From Flavobacterium aquiphilum (lineage in GTDB: Bacteria > Bacteroidota > Bacteroidia > Flavobacteriales > Flavobacteriaceae), in contig NZ_CP114288.1 in the NCBI RefSeq assembly GCF_027111335.1, forward strand, positions 2,666,001 through 2,730,000: DNA of 64,000 nt, written 5' to 3'. This document shows positions 37,408-46,564 of this stretch, one piece after another. Each line of letters opens with the position of its first letter. Position 1 is the stretch's first letter. The position numbers and the translations under genes were made by a program. Under the pieces are notes generated by a model that saw only the letters and a program-made list of their open reading frames with translations, was not told the origin of the DNA and searched no databases.

Positions 37408-37561
37408 TGACGAAGTTAGAAAATAGAGGTTAGAGAATAGAAGTTAGAAAATAGAATAGAGAGAATTGAAGTAGAAAATAAAATTGTGGTGTTTGTTTTA
37501 ACTTTTACACCTTAAACTATTTTAAACTTTTTTAAACTCTTAAAATAATTAAAAGACAAAA

Positions 37562-38524
37562 ATGAAACACTGGATTGAAGCAGCAAGATTAAGAACATTA
37601 CCATTATCCGTTTCCGGAATTATTGTGGGAAGTATGTATGCATTGGCAAACCCAACAGAGAATGTACTCACTCCAACTGAAGTTTTCAATTGGGAAATAT
37701 TTGCATTTGCATTATTGACAACTTTGGGCTTACAGATACTTTCTAATTTTGCCAATGATTATGGTGACGGCGTTAAAGGAACTGATAATGAAGATAGGGT
37801 GGGGCCAAAACGCGCCATTCAGAGTGGGGTGATTACTCCACAGGCTATGAAAAGAGCTTTGGTGATTACCTCTGTGCTTACATTATGTTCTGCAATATTC
37901 TTGATTTATGTGGCTTTTGGAGAGAGTAATCTAGTGTATTCCTTGTTTTATTTGGTTTTGGGGATTATGGCAATTGCTTCTGCAATTCGTTATACTGTGG
38001 GAACTTCAGCTTACGGGTATCGTGGATACGGAGATATTTTTGTCTTTGTATTCTTTGGATTGGTAAGTACTTTGGGAGTTAATTTTTTGTATTCAAAGCA
38101 ATTGGATGCGGTACTTATTTTACCGGCTGTTGCTATTGGATTATTGAGTGTTGGCGTTTTGAATTTAAACAATATGCGTGATCAGGAATCGGATGCCAAA
38201 TCTGGAAAAAATACGGTTGTTGTAAAAATTGGTGCCGAAGCGGCCAAAAAATACCATTATTTTCTAATTGTTACTGCAATGCTTTCGGTGGTTGTTTTTG
38301 CGATATTGAGCGATTTTCATTTTGACCAATACTTGTTTTTATTGGCTTATATTCCGTTGGTAAAACATTTAAAAACGGTTCATAAAAACCAAGATCCAAA
38401 GTTGCTTGATCCCGAATTGAAGAAAGTGGCATTGAGTACTTTTTTACTGTCAATATTATTGTCAATTTGCATGATTTCTTTGATTTCGGATATTATAGTG
38501 AATGTTTTCTTGGGAGGAAGATGA
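37562..38524 (+). CDS. menA: 1,4-dihydroxy-2-naphthoate polyprenyltransferase
   Basis: A 320-residue UbiA-family membrane enzyme that attaches the isoprenoid tail in menaquinone synthesis. The first Asp-rich site NFANDYGDGVKGTDNEDRVG and the second region NLNNMRDQESDAKSGKNTV are intact. About eight to nine hydrophobic segments are seen. The upstream 150 bp holds a tandem GTTAGAAAATAGA-like repeat. Confidence 0.92.
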   Translation: MKHWIEAARLRTLPLSVSGIIVGSMYALANPTENVLTPTEVFNWEIFAFALLTTLGLQILSNFANDYGDGVKGTDNEDRVGPKRAIQSGVITPQAMKRALVITSVLTLCSAIFLIYVAFGESNLVYSLFYLVLGIMAIASAIRYTVGTSAYGYRGYGDIFVFVFFGLVSTLGVNFLYSKQLDAVLILPAVAIGLLSVGVLNLNNMRDQESDAKSGKNTVVVKIGAEAAKKYHYFLIVTAMLSVVVFAILSDFHFDQYLFLLAYIPLVKHLKTVHKNQDPKLLDPELKKVALSTFLLSILLSICMISLISDIIVNVFLGGR

Positions 38525-38530
38525 TTTTTA

Positions 38531-38606
38531 GTGATTAGTGAAAAGTAATTAGTTGTTAGCTAAATGACTTTTCAAACCTAATCACTAATTACTTTTCACT
38601 AATCAC
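38531..38606. repeat. Inverted repeat between menA and the hydrolase gene
   Basis: A 22-bp arm at 38531-38552 (begins GTGATTAGTGAAAAG) recurs perfectly inverted at 38585-38606, and its pieces repeat again directly up to 38625 (TTTTCACTAATTACTAATG). It could fold as a strong hairpin. It resembles other AT-rich palindromic intergenic elements of flavobacteria. Confidence 0.6.
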
Positions 38607-38645
38607 TTTTCACTAATTACTAATGATTTTAAAAAGATATTAAAA

Positions 38646-39323
38646 ATGAAAATAACTTTCTACGGCCACTCCGCTTTGGGAATTGAAGTCAGTGGCAAAC
38701 ATATACTTGTGGATCCTTTTATTACGGCCAATCCAAAAGCGTCTCATATTGATATTAATAGCTTGAAAGCGGACTTTATTTTGTTGACTCACGCTCACGG
38801 CGATCACGTTGTCGATGTTGAAGCTATTGCGAAAAGAACAGGAGCTTTAATTGTTTCCAATTATGAAATAGCGACTTACTACGGTGCAAAGGGATTACAG
38901 TCTCATCCTATGAACCACGGTGGTAGCTGGAATTTCGACTTTGGTAAGCTGAAATATGTAAGTGCCATCCACTCGAGTTCCTTCCCTGACGGAACTTACG
39001 GTGGGAATCCCGGCGGTTTTGTAATCGAGGGAGAGCATAAAAACATCTATATTTCTGGAGATACAGCCCTTACGATGGACATGAAATTAATACCGATGCG
39101 AACCAAACTCGATTTGGCTATTTTTCCAATCGGAGGTAATTTCACGATGGATGTAGATGATGCTATAATTGCCTCTGATTTTGTTGAATGTGATAAGATT
39201 CTGGGTTGTCACTACGACACATTTGGGTATATCGAAATCAATCATGAGCAAGCCATCAAGAAGTTTTTTGATAAAGGAAAAGACTTGATGTTGCTAGAAA
39301 TTGGCAGTTTTATTGAATTATAA
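38646..39323 (+). CDS. UPF0173 metallo-beta-lactamase-fold hydrolase
   Basis: A 225-residue metal-dependent hydrolase. The zinc motif is LTHAHGDHVVD; further ligands are likely in HSSSFPDGTYG, SGDTAL and GCHYDTFGY. The start MKITFYGHSALGIEVSGKHILVDPF is typical of the UPF0173 (YtkL-like) branch. The substrate is unknown. The gene often lies next to menA/menC in flavobacteria. Confidence 0.82.
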   Translation: MKITFYGHSALGIEVSGKHILVDPFITANPKASHIDINSLKADFILLTHAHGDHVVDVEAIAKRTGALIVSNYEIATYYGAKGLQSHPMNHGGSWNFDFGKLKYVSAIHSSSFPDGTYGGNPGGFVIEGEHKNIYISGDTALTMDMKLIPMRTKLDLAIFPIGGNFTMDVDDAIIASDFVECDKILGCHYDTFGYIEINHEQAIKKFFDKGKDLMLLEIGSFIEL

Positions 39324-39595
39324 ATGTTTGAAAGTTTCTAAGATTCTAAGTTTAAAGTTTTATGACGTCCGCAAAGCGGATCAAAAAAAGTAATATATTT
39401 TTAACCATTAAGATATTAAGAAAATTAAGTTTCTAGGCTTAATGAACCTTAATTAATGGTTTTAAGAGTAAAAACTTTTGTTTTTTAATAAACCGACAAA
39501 ATTTTGGGTTGGTATTATTAACGGATAGTCATATAAAGTTTATCATAGGATCTCAGAATTTTAGAAACTTAGAATCTCTTAATCTTTTTTCCATA

Positions 39596-40798
39596 ATGAC
39601 CAAAAAATTACTTTTATTCATAACATTTCTTTTTGCAACAAATACATTTGCACAACAAGACGGTTATTGGGATAAAGACCGTTCCACCACCAAAGAAATC
39701 AATGTTTCGGCAAGAGACCGAATCGTCATCAAAACTGAGGATTTGCCTTTGGGAACCACCGAAATTGTCTATAGAATCACTCTTTTGGATGAAAATCAGC
39801 AAATGGCAAACAGTTTGGTTTCGGTTTTAAAATCAATGTCTGATCCAACAGGGATCAGTCAGGGGTCGGCGGGAGCTGTTTTTGTATTGTCTAAAATATC
39901 AGGTGATGACAAATGCACCTATGCCATTTTCTCTTCCGATAAATTAGCTTCAGAGTATAAAGAATCAGGTAAGACACAAGAATCTTGTTTGGTTCAGGAC
40001 GAGCCTGTGAGTAAAGACGCTAAACGCCTCTCTGTAGATAAATCTAGTTGTTTGAACGGAAATTCAACCGCGTTGTGGTTTGGTTTTGAAAGCAAAAACT
40101 GGATCATGAAGCAAAAAATAGTTTTGGAAGTCGTACCGTGGATTGACAAAAAATTAAGTCGAGGATGGAGTTTGGATAACCGAAAAACGATAATTGATCA
40201 ATGCAAAACATCCAATTTGGCTCAGAAAATGACCAATTCGGATAATTTTTGCGTATGCGTTTTGGATAAAATCCAAGCCAAGTATAAATTTCAGGAGTTT
40301 CAAAAATTATTGACTGTAGAGCGTTCTAAGGCTTTTAAGGATGCTGGAGATTCTTGTTTTGGCGAAACGAGCACTTCTAACGTGGTTTATTCTGATTTAC
40401 GTAAAGAAGCATCACTTTTGATAAAAAAGGGCAAATATGGCGATGCAATTGCGAAATTAGGCATAATTATAAATGATGGCAAAGGAACGGTTTTGGATTA
40501 TAGCTCAATTGGTAGTTGTTATCTTTTGACTAAACAATACGGAAAGGCTTTGAAATACCTTCAGGATGGAGAAAAGCTTGATAATACCGAGTTATTGGTT
40601 CAATTAAATTTAGCTCACGCCTACTTACTGAACGATAATTATAAAGAAGCCAAAAAAATCTACAAGAAATACCAAAACCAAAACGTAACCGACAGTTTGA
40701 GTTGGATTCAAAAAACCGAAGACGATTTTAAAGCTTTCCAAAAAGCTGGAATTAAGAATGAGGATTTTGAGAGGGTTTTGAAATTGATTAGAGAATAG
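39596..40798 (+). CDS. Exported TPR-repeat protein
   Basis: A 400-residue protein. The start at 39596 gives a signal peptide MTKKLLLFITFLFATNTFAQ; the earlier in-frame ATG at 39509 would place 29 residues before it. The middle part (residues about 30-200) is beta-rich with several Cys. The C-terminal third has TPR units (DYSSIGSCYLLTKQYGKALKYL and LLVQLNLAHAYLLNDNYKEA). Its function is unknown. Confidence 0.65.
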   Translation: MTKKLLLFITFLFATNTFAQQDGYWDKDRSTTKEINVSARDRIVIKTEDLPLGTTEIVYRITLLDENQQMANSLVSVLKSMSDPTGISQGSAGAVFVLSKISGDDKCTYAIFSSDKLASEYKESGKTQESCLVQDEPVSKDAKRLSVDKSSCLNGNSTALWFGFESKNWIMKQKIVLEVVPWIDKKLSRGWSLDNRKTIIDQCKTSNLAQKMTNSDNFCVCVLDKIQAKYKFQEFQKLLTVERSKAFKDAGDSCFGETSTSNVVYSDLRKEASLLIKKGKYGDAIAKLGIIINDGKGTVLDYSSIGSCYLLTKQYGKALKYLQDGEKLDNTELLVQLNLAHAYLLNDNYKEAKKIYKKYQNQNVTDSLSWIQKTEDDFKAFQKAGIKNEDFERVLKLIRE

Positions 40799-40838
40799 TG
40801 GATATAGTTAGTCTTTGTAATTTAAAAAAAAACGTAAA

Positions 40839-42641
40839 ATGAAAAACAGTAGACCTATCCAAACTGATTCACAAAGTCTGGGAGATATTGGAGAAACAAC
40901 TGTACAATTAATTTTGCGAAAATATAAATGGACGGCAGATATAATTAAAAGTGATTTTGGAGAAGATATTGATTGTAATATCTTCATTGATAACTCACGT
41001 ACAAATTATCATTTAAGATGTCAAGTTAAATCTACAAAAAAAGATAGTGAATATGTAAAGGAGTTAAAAAATGGAAATTATAGTGTTTCTATTGATTCAA
41101 ATAGTTTAAGAGCATGGCTAACAAGTTTTTTTCCTGTGTTTTTAATTGTATATGAAGAAGAATCTGATGAATGTTATTGGTGTAATCCTGTAAATCAAAT
41201 TCTTCAAAAACCTTCCAAATTAGAAAAAGAAAAACCGTCAATTCACATATCAAAAGAAAATAAATTTGATTTATCGTCAAAACAGTTAATATTGGATGAA
41301 GTTAAAAATTTCTATAGAAAAATTCAACGCCTAGATGAATCACATATTGAATGTGAAATTCTTCCAGTTTTAATGCCAAACTATAAAATAATTCCATTTC
41401 ACAATTTTTCAAATTTTTTATATAAGGAAACTGAATTAAAACTAAAAATATCAGGTAATTTAATTGAATTATTACCTTCATGGATCTCAGTTTTGAGAAA
41501 AATTGAACCTACTAATATTTTAACTTTTATAAAATTACAATCTTCAAATACTGATATTAATGATTTTTTAAATAAATTAAAATCAAAATTATCAAAATTT
41601 GAATATGAGATTAGAGATGACGAATGGATTTCGTTTATTATAAGCCCTATAAAAATTCAGTCAACAAATTCTTCATGGTCGAATGAAATAACTTATTGGA
41701 CTTCATATTCTAAAATCGATTCAAAAATTGTTAATGACTTTGAATTTAACTTTATAATGCCAGATAAATTTATATCACAAAATAGTAGAAGAGCGAGAAG
41801 TTGGGATTTTTTTCATTTTGTATGTCCAAAAAAAGATATTTCTATGCAATTTTTTGGAACTCATGAAATTACTCAAACTATAAAAATGATGGATAAAATC
41901 CATGATAACAATATAAAAGGCCAAATTGTATTTTGGGAATGTTTAAATGAAGATATAAAACTGATATACGATTTAATCATTGATTTAGAATTGAAAATAC
42001 AGATTATTGAAGAAAAAGAAAATAAAAGTATTATTGCAATAACAACAGTATTGTTTGAGCCTTTTATTGGAATGTACAGCATGCCAATGGATTGGGATAG
42101 TTTTGAAAGTGGAAGCGTTAAAAATAAATTAATCAAGAATGATTTAATCGAACTTTTACCCGGAGAAGAGTATAAAAAAGAAATTCCAGAATACATTAAT
42201 AACGCATTAAATGTCTATTCAAAAAAAGATTATAAAAATGTAATGATAACTGAAATCGAATATATTTCTGGTTTTCCATTGATTTTAAGCGAAAGAATGA
42301 TTCAAGTATCAAGATTCCAAATGATTCATCCAAGTAAAATTGAAAATATTGAAAAACGATTAAAAGATATTATTCCACTTAGTATAAAGGATTTCCATAT
42401 AGAATTTGGGATTAAAGATGATTCTATGTGGGAAATTCCAATTTATGAATTAATAATTTCTTGGACTCCAGAAATATTTGAATCTTCAAAAGATTCTTAT
42501 ATAAGATATGAAAAGGATATTGTTGAAATTTTCAATTCGATTTTACCAACCAATAGAAAAGATAAAATAGTTCTTAAAGATACCTATGAGATTTTACATA
42601 TAGCAGGAGAAATTGGATTTGAAAATATTGAGAGTCAATAG
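40839..42641 (+). CDS. DUF4365-type putative nuclease-fold protein, likely acquired
   Basis: A 600-residue protein with no signal or membrane segment. Residues 10-75 fit the DUF4365 domain: SLGDIGETTVQLILRKYKW, then DFGEDIDCNIF and LRCQVKSTK. This E...D...QVK layout is that of PD-(D/E)xK nuclease-like folds. The remaining 450 residues match nothing I know. The DNA is markedly more AT-rich than the men genes on either side and codons are strongly A/T-ended, suggesting transfer. It sits alone between a TPR gene and menC. A defence or regulatory nuclease is possible but unproven. Confidence 0.6.
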   Translation: MKNSRPIQTDSQSLGDIGETTVQLILRKYKWTADIIKSDFGEDIDCNIFIDNSRTNYHLRCQVKSTKKDSEYVKELKNGNYSVSIDSNSLRAWLTSFFPVFLIVYEEESDECYWCNPVNQILQKPSKLEKEKPSIHISKENKFDLSSKQLILDEVKNFYRKIQRLDESHIECEILPVLMPNYKIIPFHNFSNFLYKETELKLKISGNLIELLPSWISVLRKIEPTNILTFIKLQSSNTDINDFLNKLKSKLSKFEYEIRDDEWISFIISPIKIQSTNSSWSNEITYWTSYSKIDSKIVNDFEFNFIMPDKFISQNSRRARSWDFFHFVCPKKDISMQFFGTHEITQTIKMMDKIHDNNIKGQIVFWECLNEDIKLIYDLIIDLELKIQIIEEKENKSIIAITTVLFEPFIGMYSMPMDWDSFESGSVKNKLIKNDLIELLPGEEYKKEIPEYINNALNVYSKKDYKNVMITEIEYISGFPLILSERMIQVSRFQMIHPSKIENIEKRLKDIIPLSIKDFHIEFGIKDDSMWEIPIYELIISWTPEIFESSKDSYIRYEKDIVEIFNSILPTNRKDKIVLKDTYEILHIAGEIGFENIESQ

Positions 42642-42736
42642 CTATAAAGAATTGATTTGATACCTTTTGTATTTATGATGATTTGATAAATCCCAAAATA
42701 GGAACTAATTTGTTTACAATTACAAAAATCTAGATT

Positions 42737-43780
42737 ATGATCGCATTCTACCATAAATACATTCTCAATTTCAAACGTCCATCCGGGACTTCTCGTGGTG
42801 TTTTGAATGAAAAGGAAACTTGGTTTATTGTTCTTGAAGAAGACGGTAAAAGAGGAATAGGTGAGTGCGGGATCCTAAGAGGTTTGAGCGCTGACGATCG
42901 ACCTGATTATGAGGAAAAATTAAAATGGACTTGTGACAATATTCATCTTGGGAAAGATCAACTTTGGGAAGCGCTTTTGGAATTTCCGTCTATACAGTTC
43001 GGAATCGAAATGGCTTTTCTTTCTTTGTCTAGTGAAACACCTTTTTTACTTTTTCCCTCCGACTTTACAAATGGCACAAAATCGATTGAAATAAATGGGT
43101 TGGTTTGGATGGGAGAGGAGGCTTTTATGAAGCAGCAAATCGAGGAGAAATTAGCGGATGGATTTCGATGTATAAAACTCAAAATTGGTGCCATTGATTT
43201 TGATAAAGAACTGCAATTATTGCGCTTTATTAGAGAAAATTTTACTCCGGAACAAGTTGAAATCAGGGTTGATGCAAATGGAGCTTTTGGTTTAAATGAA
43301 GCTTTATTTAAGTTGAATCAATTATCTGGTTTTAAATTACATAGCATTGAACAACCGATCAGGAAAAACAATACTGACAGTATGTCAGAGCTGTGTGAAA
43401 TCACACCTTTTCCTATAGCTTTGGATGAAGAGTTGATTGGTGTGTTTTCGGTTGTTGATAAAGAAGAATTATTGCTTAAAATCAAACCTCAATACATTAT
43501 TTTGAAACCAAGTTTTGTAGGTGGATTTAGAGGTACGCAGGAGTGGATTACTTTGGCTGAAAAGCATAATATAGGTTGGTGGATTACTTCTGCTTTGGAA
43601 AGCAATATTGGACTAAATGCTATCACTCAATGGACTTTTACACTTAATAATCCAATGCCTCAAGGATTAGGCACCGGAGCATTGTATACTAATAATTTTG
43701 ATTGTCCTTTACTGGTTTCTAAAGGTCAATTGTGGTATAGGAGAGAGTTGGACTGGGATTTGGATATTTCTCAGTTTTAA
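42737..43780 (+). CDS. menC: o-Succinylbenzoate synthase
   Basis: A 347-residue enolase-superfamily enzyme that dehydrates SHCHC in menaquinone synthesis. The Lys pair is in CIKLKIGAIDFDKEL; metal ligands lie in EIRVDANGAF, SIEQPI and IALDEELIG; the second catalytic Lys is in YIILKPSFVGG. menE, often the next gene, is not seen before the downstream repeat. Confidence 0.88.
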   Translation: MIAFYHKYILNFKRPSGTSRGVLNEKETWFIVLEEDGKRGIGECGILRGLSADDRPDYEEKLKWTCDNIHLGKDQLWEALLEFPSIQFGIEMAFLSLSSETPFLLFPSDFTNGTKSIEINGLVWMGEEAFMKQQIEEKLADGFRCIKLKIGAIDFDKELQLLRFIRENFTPEQVEIRVDANGAFGLNEALFKLNQLSGFKLHSIEQPIRKNNTDSMSELCEITPFPIALDEELIGVFSVVDKEELLLKIKPQYIILKPSFVGGFRGTQEWITLAEKHNIGWWITSALESNIGLNAITQWTFTLNNPMPQGLGTGALYTNNFDCPLLVSKGQLWYRRELDWDLDISQF

Positions 43781-43806
43781 TTGAATACTGAGCTTAATTG
43801 TTTTTT

Positions 43807-43899
43807 TGCGAGAGTGATGGAAGTGGAGCTCTCCCGATTTTTTATCGGGAAGCGGGAGCGGACAGCACGACCCGAAGTTGCGAGGAGGGACTCGCCCAA
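43807..43899 (-). repeat. Dispersed intergenic repeat, copy 2
   Basis: This is the inverted counterpart of 17526-17621. On the minus strand it reads GGGTCGTGCTGT, CCCGCTTCCCGAT, AAAAATCGGGAGAGCTCCAC and CCATCACTCTCGC. The left third of the element (after GGGCG) differs between the two copies. The CCCGAT...ATCGGG core forms a hairpin. Confidence 0.75.
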
Positions 43900-43929
43900 A
43901 TAAAAAATGGAGTTCAGTAATGCTTGAAA

Positions 43930-43968
43930 ATAGAAAAGGTTCGAAATTATGTTTCGAACCTTTTCTAT
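43930..43968. terminator. Bidirectional terminator after menC region
   Basis: A perfect 17-bp stem (ATAGAAAAGGTTCGAAA with TTTCGAACCTTTTCTAT) around a 5-nt loop, just beyond the stop of the minus-strand acetate-channel gene. Confidence 0.85.
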
Positions 43969-43987
43969 GTTATACGGTATTGTTTGA

Positions 43988-44545
43988 TTAATAAGGTAAT
44001 ACTTTTTTGTTTTTTACTTCTTCTAAAAGTTCAGCTACTGCTAGGTAAAAGGCGCTGCTTCCGCAAATTACACCAATTCCTCCAGCAACAGTGGCTAAAG
44101 ATTCGATACCGGTAAATTTCTCTATAGCTAATACGAAAAATAAAATAGTCAAAGATAAAAATACAAATTGTTGTACTTTGCTGCCTCCCCAAGTTCCCCA
44201 CCACATAAATGCTGTGAAAGTTCCCCAAAGTGTTAAGTAGCATCCGAAAAATGGTGCTGGAGTTGTACCTGCCATTTCAAATCCAGTGTTTGGTAAAAGC
44301 CAAATACCAACCAAAGTAAGCCAAAAGAAACCGTAAGAAGTGAAAGCTGTACCAGCAAATGTTTTTCCGTTTTTGTATGACAATATTCCAGCTATTATTT
44401 GTGCCAATCCTCCGTAGAAAATTCCCATTGATATGATGGCGGCACTTACAGGGAAAAATCCCAAATTGTGAATGTTTAATAGAATTGTTGTCATTCCAAA
44501 GCCTAAAAGGCCTAAAGGTGCTGGATTAGCAATTTTGTTCTCCAT
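43988..44545 (-). CDS. satP: Acetate uptake transporter family protein (GPR1/FUN34/YaaH)
   Basis: A 185-residue inner-membrane protein with six hydrophobic segments. NPAPLGLLGFGMTTILLN at residues 6-23 is the family signature. SatP relatives move acetate and succinate. It is transcribed alone toward a strong terminator. The gene name is by family; the substrate is not shown. Confidence 0.85.
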   Translation of the reverse strand: MENKIANPAPLGLLGFGMTTILLNIHNLGFFPVSAAIISMGIFYGGLAQIIAGILSYKNGKTFAGTAFTSYGFFWLTLVGIWLLPNTGFEMAGTTPAPFFGCYLTLWGTFTAFMWWGTWGGSKVQQFVFLSLTILFFVLAIEKFTGIESLATVAGGIGVICGSSAFYLAVAELLEEVKNKKVLPY

Positions 44546-44654
44546 TTTCTGATTTTTTAATAGTTAGTAAAGTTAAAATTTGCACTATAAATAAAATGCT
44601 TACAGGTGTAAAAATAACATTTATTACGAAATAACTACATGAAGATTTGATTTT

Positions 44655-46399
44655 TTAAGCGTTTACATCCAAACCAAAAGTTGTTCTTAATAATTCAATG
44701 TTTGGGTTGATTTCCAAAAGCCTATTGTAGCGATCCTGATCTGTGAAAGTTCTTCTTATTTCGATGCTTTCGTTTACGATTACTTCGATCGTAATGTCGT
44801 GATTGTGTAAATGTCCACGTAAATGCCCTAAAAGACCAATCATTTCGCCTTCAAATTCAATTTTTGATCCCTCATTAGGTAATTCAAAGGAAATTTTTGT
44901 TCCATCCAGTTTCGGGTCATTGATCAAAAGCAGGGACTCGATGATTTTATATCCTTTGCTGCCTAAGCGCTGGGCGTATTTTGTCCATTGCAAAAGCATT
45001 TCTGTTTCAGTAAAAGGTTCTGTTGGCAGAACAGTGTTGTCTTCTTTTTTGACGAATCCTTTTATGTTTTCTTCCAAAGACTTTTTAGCGCGAATACTGG
45101 AAAGTGATAAAGCTGAAAATTTAGGTTCATTGTCTGTAGAACTAGGAACTGTAGGAGGTGTAATTTTTGGTTTTTCCTCGGTGACAACAGTTGGTTTTGT
45201 AACCTCAGGTTTTTCAGTACTGATATTGATGTTTTGATCGCCTCTGTCATTATTATTGTTTTTGGCAACATCAACAATGGAATAATCATTTCTTCTGAAA
45301 TGAGTAGGTGGAATTATAAATTGCTCAACTTTTTTTTTTCTCCATCGTAAGTGATGGAGGCAAGCTGCATTAGGCAAAGTTCAACAAGTAATCTTTGGTT
45401 TTGACTGGCTTTGTATTTTAAATCACAGTCATTGGCGATGTCGATTCCTTTTAATAGAAAGTCCTGAGGACATTTTTGCGCCTGAATACCATACATTTTT
45501 TGAGCTTGTTCACCAATTTCAAGTAAGACAAGTGTGGCTGGTGTTTTGCATACCAACAAATCTCTGAAATGGGTTGCCAATCCGGAAACAAAATGGTGGC
45601 TGTCGAAACCTTTTGCAAGAATATCGTTGAAAATCAATAGTAAATCAGGGATTTTATTTTCAAGGATTAAATCGGTAACGGTAACGTAAGTTTCGTAATC
45701 CAAAACATTCAGATTTTCGGTTACGGCTTGACGGGTTAAGTTATTTCCACAAAAAGAAACTACTCTGTCAAAAATTGACAAAGCATCGCGCATAGCGCCA
45801 TCTGCTTTTTGAGCAATGATGTGCAACGCATCGTCTTCATATGAAACCCCTTGGCTAGAAGCTACATCGGCAAGATGTTCTTTCGCATCTTTTACGGTAA
45901 TTCTTTTGAAATCAAATATTTGACAACGCGATAATATCGTTGGGATGATTTTGTGTTTTTCGGTGGTTGCCAATATGAAAATGGCGTGCTTTGGTGGTTC
46001 TTCCAATGTTTTCAAAAAAGCATTGAAAGCGGCCGATGACAACATGTGCACCTCGTCAATGATATATACTTTGTATTGTCCGGTTTGCGGAGGAATACGA
46101 ACTTGGTCTATCAGATTTCGGATATCGTCAACGGAATTGTTGGAAGCCGCATCAAGTTCAAATACATTGAATGCAAAATCTTCATTAGGGTCATCGTATC
46201 CCGGCTGGTTGATTTTTCGTGCCAAAATACGGGCGCAGGTTGTTTTTCCAACTCCACGAGGTCCTGTGAATAAAAGCGCCGAGGCTAAATGATTGTTTTC
46301 TATGGCGTTGAGCAAAGTGTTTGTAATCGCTTTTTGTCCCACAACATCTTTAAATGTTTGAGGGCGGTATTTACGTGCTGATACTACAAATTGTTCCAT
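44655..46399 (-). CDS. dnaX: DNA polymerase III gamma/tau subunit, read through a -1 frameshift
   Basis: The frame from 46399 to 45314 encodes 361 residues: an AAA+ clamp-loader ATPase (VGQKAITNTLLNAI, Walker A FTGPRGVGKTTCARILA, DEVHMLSSAAFNAFLKTLEEP, sensor TTEKHKIIPTILSRC) plus domain III, ending KKKLSNL. The tau-specific part lies in the -1 frame and continues to 44655 (KVEQFIIPPTHFRRND onward, with a Pro/Thr linker and a conserved C-terminal domain). The frames join at a run of ten A (45339-45330 on the minus strand). The short product would be gamma-like, and the shifted product a full tau of about 580 residues that can bind the polymerase core. Confidence 0.88.
45314..45360 (-). promoter_or_regulatory. 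dnaX recoding site: A10 run with flanking hairpins
   Basis: On the minus strand a 7-bp hairpin (CTCCATC-ACTTAC-GATGGAG) stops directly at ten A, followed by GTTGAG. In the gamma frame the last codons are AAA AAG, giving the slippery heptamer A AAA AAG, the same one used by E. coli dnaX. The zero frame stops 12 nt later at TAA (45316-45314). A second small hairpin (CATTTC-AGAA-GAAATG) follows near 45293-45308. Ribosomal slippage or transcriptional slippage on the A run would both give tau. Confidence 0.7.
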
Positions 46400-46564
46400 A
46401 GATTTTTTTATTCGAAAGCAAATATAGGACTAGAAAATTCAAAAAACAATTAAATTTTTCATAGGTTTAATTTTCTTTAAAAACAGGTTTGAATTGGGTT
46501 TTCAGGTAACATTTGTGTACTTTCACAATTGTTTTGAAATCCAATCTTTTAAAAATGACTTTCT

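Noticed and set aside
37410..37475. Tandem GTTAGAAAATAGA-like units upstream of menA
   Set aside because: Short, imperfect and AT-rich; nothing beyond simple-sequence drift could be supported.
44655..46399. Reading the dnaX break as a sequencing error or pseudogene
   Set aside because: The shift lies exactly on a run of ten A with the known dnaX slippery heptamer, both halves are otherwise intact, and tau frames made by slippage are established elsewhere. An error in the run length remains possible.
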